From contig JARKQF010000294.1 of NCBI GenBank assembly GCA_029973975.1, positions 1 through 38,113 on the forward strand: a stretch of 38,113 bases of DNA, written 5' to 3'. The notes beneath the pieces are model-generated. The model saw nothing but the letters and a program-made list of their open reading frames with translations, made no database searches and was not told where the DNA came from. The translations under genes were made by a program, and so were the position numbers. This document shows positions 34,799-38,113 of the stretch, piece by piece. The DNA comes from Paludibacter sp. GTDB taxonomy: Bacteria; Bacteroidota; Bacteroidia; Bacteroidales; Paludibacteraceae. Every line of letters starts with the position of its first letter. Position 1 is the stretch's first letter.

Positions 34799-35602
34799 AT
34801 GTTATTGAATTATATAACCTGGGATGTGAATCCTGAGATCTTCAGCATTGGAAGTCTCCACATCAGATGGTATGGTTTGCTTTGGGCACTCGGTATCTGG
34901 TTTACATTAATCATTACACAGAAAATATATAAACATGAAAAACTACCGGATAAGTGGTTAGACAGTTTGTTTATTTACACCGTTTTAGGTACAGTAATCG
35001 GAGCCAGAATCGGTCACTGTTTATTTTATAATCCGTCTTATTACCTGGCCAATCCTATCGAGATCCTATATATCTGGCAAGGTGGCTTGGCAAGCCATGG
35101 TGGTGCAATTGGAATTTTGATTTCGACTTATCTGTATAATAAAAAAGTATCTAAAAAAGGTTATATATGGGTATTCGACCGGTTGGTTATAGGTGTTGCA
35201 GTAGCAGGTGCTATGATTCGTCTGGGGAACCTGATGAATTCCGAAATTTACGGTGGACCTACTACCCTGCCCTGGGGATTTATTTTTGTTCGTGACGGAC
35301 AAACTGAGCCTATGCATCCGACACAAATTTATGAAGCTTTATATTGTATATTGACTTTTGCAGTTACATACTGGTTATATTGGAAAAAAGAAGCGTATAA
35401 GAAAACCGGGTTAATTTTCGGTGTGTTTCTTATCGGTATCTTTTTTACAAGATTTTTGCTGGAATTTATAAAGAATAACCAGGAGCCCTTTGAGAATGAC
35501 ATGGTTTTAAATATGGGGCAGATATTGAGTATACCCTTCATAATTTGGGGAATTTGGCTGATTATCAATAGTAACAAACAGAAAATAGCAGCAACAAAAT
35601 GA
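34799..35602 (+). CDS. lgt: Prolipoprotein diacylglyceryl transferase
   Basis: The 267-residue inner-membrane enzyme attaches diacylglycerol to the lipobox cysteine of prolipoproteins. About seven membrane segments are visible. Motifs include IRWYGLLWALGIW, ASHGGAIGIL and RLGNLMNSEIYGGPT, where the conserved Arg and Asn of the Lgt signature are kept, and HPTQIYEALY near the C-terminus. The gene follows secA by 33 bp, and its stop overlaps the start of the methyltransferase gene in an ATGA, so the three genes are likely one operon. Confidence 0.95.
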   Translation: MLLNYITWDVNPEIFSIGSLHIRWYGLLWALGIWFTLIITQKIYKHEKLPDKWLDSLFIYTVLGTVIGARIGHCLFYNPSYYLANPIEILYIWQGGLASHGGAIGILISTYLYNKKVSKKGYIWVFDRLVIGVAVAGAMIRLGNLMNSEIYGGPTTLPWGFIFVRDGQTEPMHPTQIYEALYCILTFAVTYWLYWKKEAYKKTGLIFGVFLIGIFFTRFLLEFIKNNQEPFENDMVLNMGQILSIPFIIWGIWLIINSNKQKIAATK

Positions 35603-36345
35603 TGTCGGATGAATTATTGAACGATCAGGTTAAGCCTTATAATCCAAATGGAGATAAGACAACTCAATTAATCAGTTTATTCGATAAAATTTCGGCTCAT
35701 TACGACAGTTTCAATAATGTCATTTCCTGGGGAATGGCTCATAGTTGGAGAAAAAAGGCGGTTTCTTTTTTGAGACATTCTTCTCCTCAGAAAATACTGG
35801 ACATCGCTACCGGAACTGCCGATATGATGATAGTCATGGATAAGCTACTAAAGCCTGAAAAAATTACCGGAATAGATATTTCAGCCGGGATGATGGAGAT
35901 AGGAAAAAAGAAAGTAGTAAAAAAACAAGTGCGTGCAAAAACAGATTTTCTGGTACAGGATGCTGCTGCTCTGAGTTTTGAAGATCAGAGTTTTGATGCT
36001 GTTACTATTTCATTTGGAATCAGAAATCTGGAAAAGCTTTCACAATCACTTCGTGAAATCAACCGTGTATTAAAATCCGGAGGACATTTTCTGATTATCG
36101 AAGTAAATCAGCCGGACAGAGGTATCATGTTGTTGTTCTACAAACTTTATATCCGGGTTTATATGTTATTTGTAACCGGATTATTGGATAAATCCGATTA
36201 CAAATATCTTACAAATTCGATGGGCGCTTTCCCCAGAGGGGAAAAATTGATCCGGATACTGCAATCTTTTGATTTTGAACTAATCAAATACAAGCGTTTT
36301 ACATTTGATGTTTGCAGTATGTATTTACTCAGAAAGATTAATTAA
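35599..36345 (+). CDS. menG: Demethylmenaquinone methyltransferase (MenG/UbiE family)
   Basis: The 248-residue SAM-dependent methyltransferase has family motifs LDIATGTADMMIVM, ITGIDISAGMMEIGKKK, DAVTISFGIRNLEK and LREINRVLKSGGHFLIIEV. It performs the last step of menaquinone synthesis; an anaerobic or menaquinone-using Bacteroidota would not need the ubiquinone branch. The start at 35599 overlaps the lgt stop by 4 bases (ATGA); a second ATG follows immediately. The stop overlaps the stop of the convergent biotin carrier gene by 4 bases. Confidence 0.93.
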   Translation: MMSDELLNDQVKPYNPNGDKTTQLISLFDKISAHYDSFNNVISWGMAHSWRKKAVSFLRHSSPQKILDIATGTADMMIVMDKLLKPEKITGIDISAGMMEIGKKKVVKKQVRAKTDFLVQDAAALSFEDQSFDAVTISFGIRNLEKLSQSLREINRVLKSGGHFLIIEVNQPDRGIMLLFYKLYIRVYMLFVTGLLDKSDYKYLTNSMGAFPRGEKLIRILQSFDFELIKYKRFTFDVCSMYLLRKIN

Positions 36346-36890
36346 ACATCAATCGATTGTATTTCAACCAATAACTCGTCTTTCATAACCGACTGTCCCT
36401 GATTTACCCGAATTTTCTGAATAACCCCGTTACATTCGGCGGTTATCTCATTTTGCATCTTCATGGCTTCAAGGGTTAGTATTGGTTCTCCTGCATTTAC
36501 CAAATCTCCTTCATTCAGGAAAATATCAATAATCTTACCCGGCATCGGTGCGACAATATTATTAGCCGAATCTTTTTCTTCCCCTGTAGAGATCATTCCA
36601 CGACGAACATAAGAAAAAATTGATTCCAGACTGAATTTATATTCCACACCATTAACATTAACAGTCGCTTTATTTTGATCCCTGGAAACCAATTCACAAT
36701 GAAATCTTTTTCCGTTCCGATCGAAGGTATACTGGAAATCCTCCTGTTCCACAAAGTCAATTTCCTGTTCGTTTCCATTGATAACAGGATTTGATTCCCT
36801 GGGAATATAAATTTTATATCTTTTCCCATTGTCACGTACCGCGATAAACAAACGCGAGGCATCTCTTTTATATTTATACGAAGTTCCCAT
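36342..36890 (-). CDS. Biotin/lipoyl carrier protein of an acyl-CoA or pyruvate-type carboxylase
   Basis: The 182-residue protein ends in a biotinyl domain with the biotinylated lysine at 144 in LEAMKMQNEI, preceded by NIVAPMPGKIIDIFLNEGDLV. The first 110 residues are a separate beta-rich part (YKIYIPRESN, YTFDRNGKRFHCELVSRDQN) that resembles the bridging region of single-chain carboxylase alpha subunits, here encoded on its own polypeptide. It accepts CO2 from the biotin carboxylase encoded just upstream, 4 bp away. The carboxyltransferase partner is not in the window. Confidence 0.9.
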   Translation of the reverse strand: MGTSYKYKRDASRLFIAVRDNGKRYKIYIPRESNPVINGNEQEIDFVEQEDFQYTFDRNGKRFHCELVSRDQNKATVNVNGVEYKFSLESIFSYVRRGMISTGEEKDSANNIVAPMPGKIIDIFLNEGDLVNAGEPILTLEAMKMQNEITAECNGVIQKIRVNQGQSVMKDELLVEIQSIDV

Positions 36891-36894
36891 AAAA

Positions 36895-38113
36895 TCAATA
36901 ATTTAATCTTTTGTTCAACACCCACACATTCAGTGCGTCGTTCTCATAAGCAGGTATATCACCCTGCAACTGTAAGTATTCGGAAGCATACATAATGGTT
37001 GCAGCAAGCGCGCCAATCATCTCATCATCAATATCTTCCAACATTTCAGGAGTATAAACCTGATCCACCCAACGGGTTGTATATGAAGCTTCTATAAAAT
37101 GTGGATGTTGAAGTACAGTCCTGCAGAAAGGAACGGTAGTTTTTAACCCAATGATATTGAATTTATTCAGGGCGTTCAATGTTTTGTTTATTACATCATT
37201 CCTGTCTTTTCCGTGCACAATGATTTTAGCAATCATGGAGTCGAAATAAGGGGTAACCATGGACCCACTAAGGAACCCCGTTTCTATCCGGATTCCCGGA
37301 TCCTGTGGAAAATGAATTTTGTCGATAAAACCGGTTTGCGGACTGAATCTGTTTTGTGGATCTTCTGCATTTACCCGGCACTCTATAGCCCAACCATTGA
37401 TTTTTACATCTTCCTGTTTTATATTCAACGTCTCATCCAATGCGATTCTGATTTGCCAATCCACTAGATCTACTCCGGTGATCATCTCTGTTACAGGATG
37501 TTCCACCTGAATACGGGTGTTCATTTCCATAAAATAATATGAACCATCCTCATCCATGATAAATTCTATGGTTCCGGCAGAATAATAACCTATCTTTTGA
37601 GCAAAACGAACTGCCATAGCACCCATTTCTTCTCTCATTGCAGATGTAACACTAGCCGATGGCGCTTCTTCGATTATTTTCTGATGTTTTCTTTGTAGCG
37701 AACATTCTCTTTCTCCCAAATGAATTACATTTCCGTGTTTATCACCTAGAATTTGGAATTCCAGGTGTTTGGGATTTTGCAGGTATTTTTCAATAAAGAT
37801 ATCGCCATTACCAAAAGCAGCAAGTGCTTCATCGTAAGCCGATTTGAAATTTCTTTCTATTGTTTCAGGTTTTTCGACAATGCGCATTCCCCTGCCACCT
37901 CCTCCGGCCGAAGCCTTTAAAATAACCGGATACCCGATTTTATCCGCAAATTCCCGGGCTGCATGTGCATCCGTAACCGGACCATCTGTTCCCGGAACTA
38001 AAGGTAATCCCGCTTCAATAGCCATTTTCTTAGCTACCGTTTTTAGTCCCATATCACGGATTAATTCGGGTGACGGACCAATGAAATTTATATTATTGGT
38101 AATGCAAAGTGCC
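36895..38113 (-). CDS. accC: Biotin carboxylase subunit of acyl-CoA carboxylase (5' end cut by window edge)
   Basis: 406 codons are visible. The frame stays open to the window edge (ALCITNNINFIGPSPELIRD precedes MGLKTVAKKM), so the ATG at 38052 is internal and roughly 95 N-terminal residues are missing. It has the ATP-grasp glycine loop KASAGGGGRGMRIV, ERECSLQRKHQKIIEEAPS, and EMNTRIQVEHPVTEMITGVDL with the active-site residues, then the biotin carboxylase C-terminal domain (GWAIECRVNAEDP, DSMIAKIIVHG). It carboxylates the biotin of the carrier protein. AccC and propionyl- or pyruvate-carboxylase versions look alike, so the acyl substrate is open. Confidence 0.93.
   Translation of the reverse strand, partial: ALCITNNINFIGPSPELIRDMGLKTVAKKMAIEAGLPLVPGTDGPVTDAHAAREFADKIGYPVILKASAGGGGRGMRIVEKPETIERNFKSAYDEALAAFGNGDIFIEKYLQNPKHLEFQILGDKHGNVIHLGERECSLQRKHQKIIEEAPSASVTSAMREEMGAMAVRFAQKIGYYSAGTIEFIMDEDGSYYFMEMNTRIQVEHPVTEMITGVDLVDWQIRIALDETLNIKQEDVKINGWAIECRVNAEDPQNRFSPQTGFIDKIHFPQDPGIRIETGFLSGSMVTPYFDSMIAKIIVHGKDRNDVINKTLNALNKFNIIGLKTTVPFCRTVLQHPHFIEASYTTRWVDQVYTPEMLEDIDDEMIGALAATIMYASEYLQLQGDIPAYENDALNVWVLNKRLNY

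Noticed and set aside
38050-38052. ATG at 38052 as the true start of the biotin carboxylase
   Set aside because: The frame upstream to the window edge encodes conserved biotin carboxylase sequence (FIGPSPELIRD), so the gene is cut by the edge.

Overview
The window (about 38 kb, AT-rich, no ribosome-binding-site bias) looks like chromosomal core DNA of a member of the Bacteroidota, most likely Bacteroidales. The reasons are promoter boxes of the TAnnTTTG type with an upstream TTTG, several families known mainly from this phylum (DUF5606, DUF4494, a PG_1098-type methyltransferase, the long PurF-like protein, the Bacteroidota-type AMP nucleosidase), DapL lysine biosynthesis, menaquinone-type MenG, and a secA-lgt-ubiE cluster. 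The genus cannot be named from this sequence alone.

Layout. 1-8905: a plus-strand run with bactofilin, a strong terminator, an AcuI/YhdH-type reductase, dapL, glmS, a PurF-like glutamine amidotransferase/PRTase, DUF5606, a Nif3-like protein and a coiled-coil zinc-ribbon protein, closed by a perfect hairpin terminator. 8906-9802: nearly 900 bp of very AT-rich non-coding DNA with several promoter-like boxes and two palindromes. 9803-12207: an XRE-type regulator followed by pyrK-pyrD (NAD-linked dihydroorotate dehydrogenase) and a terminator. 12238-13331: two minus-strand genes, a small exported protein and a stand-alone PD-(D/E)XK (HsdR-N-like) protein. 13397-17361: AMP nucleosidase, holA and tex on plus. 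17380-18579: a methyltransferase on minus. 18580-19333: a small gene graveyard with two decayed reading frames, one a lipoprotein broken in several places. 19334-21912: DUF4494, YggS and folC. 21905-28660: minus strand with a TPR protein, PBP1A, hemW, fabD and tRNA-Pro(TGG). 28792-36345: plus strand with rsmG, aspS, secA, lgt and menG. 36342-38113: minus strand with a biotin carrier protein and a biotin carboxylase cut by the window edge.

Most genes are housekeeping: cell envelope (bactofilin, GlmS, PBP1A, Lgt, SecA), amino-acid and nucleotide synthesis (DapL, PyrK/PyrD, AMP nucleosidase, PurF-like), DNA replication and translation (HolA, AspS, RsmG, tRNA-Pro), fatty acid and acyl-CoA carboxylation (FabD, biotin carboxylase and carrier) and cofactors (FolC, HemW, MenG, YggS). 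I see no mobile element, prophage, CRISPR array or obvious new multi-gene system. The most interesting leads are the PurF-like protein with an altered glutaminase motif, the conserved stand-alone nuclease-fold protein, the long regulatory-looking intergenic region before the XRE gene, the hairpin leader of pyrKD, a paired palindrome at 12734-12788, and the decayed genes at 18671-19255.
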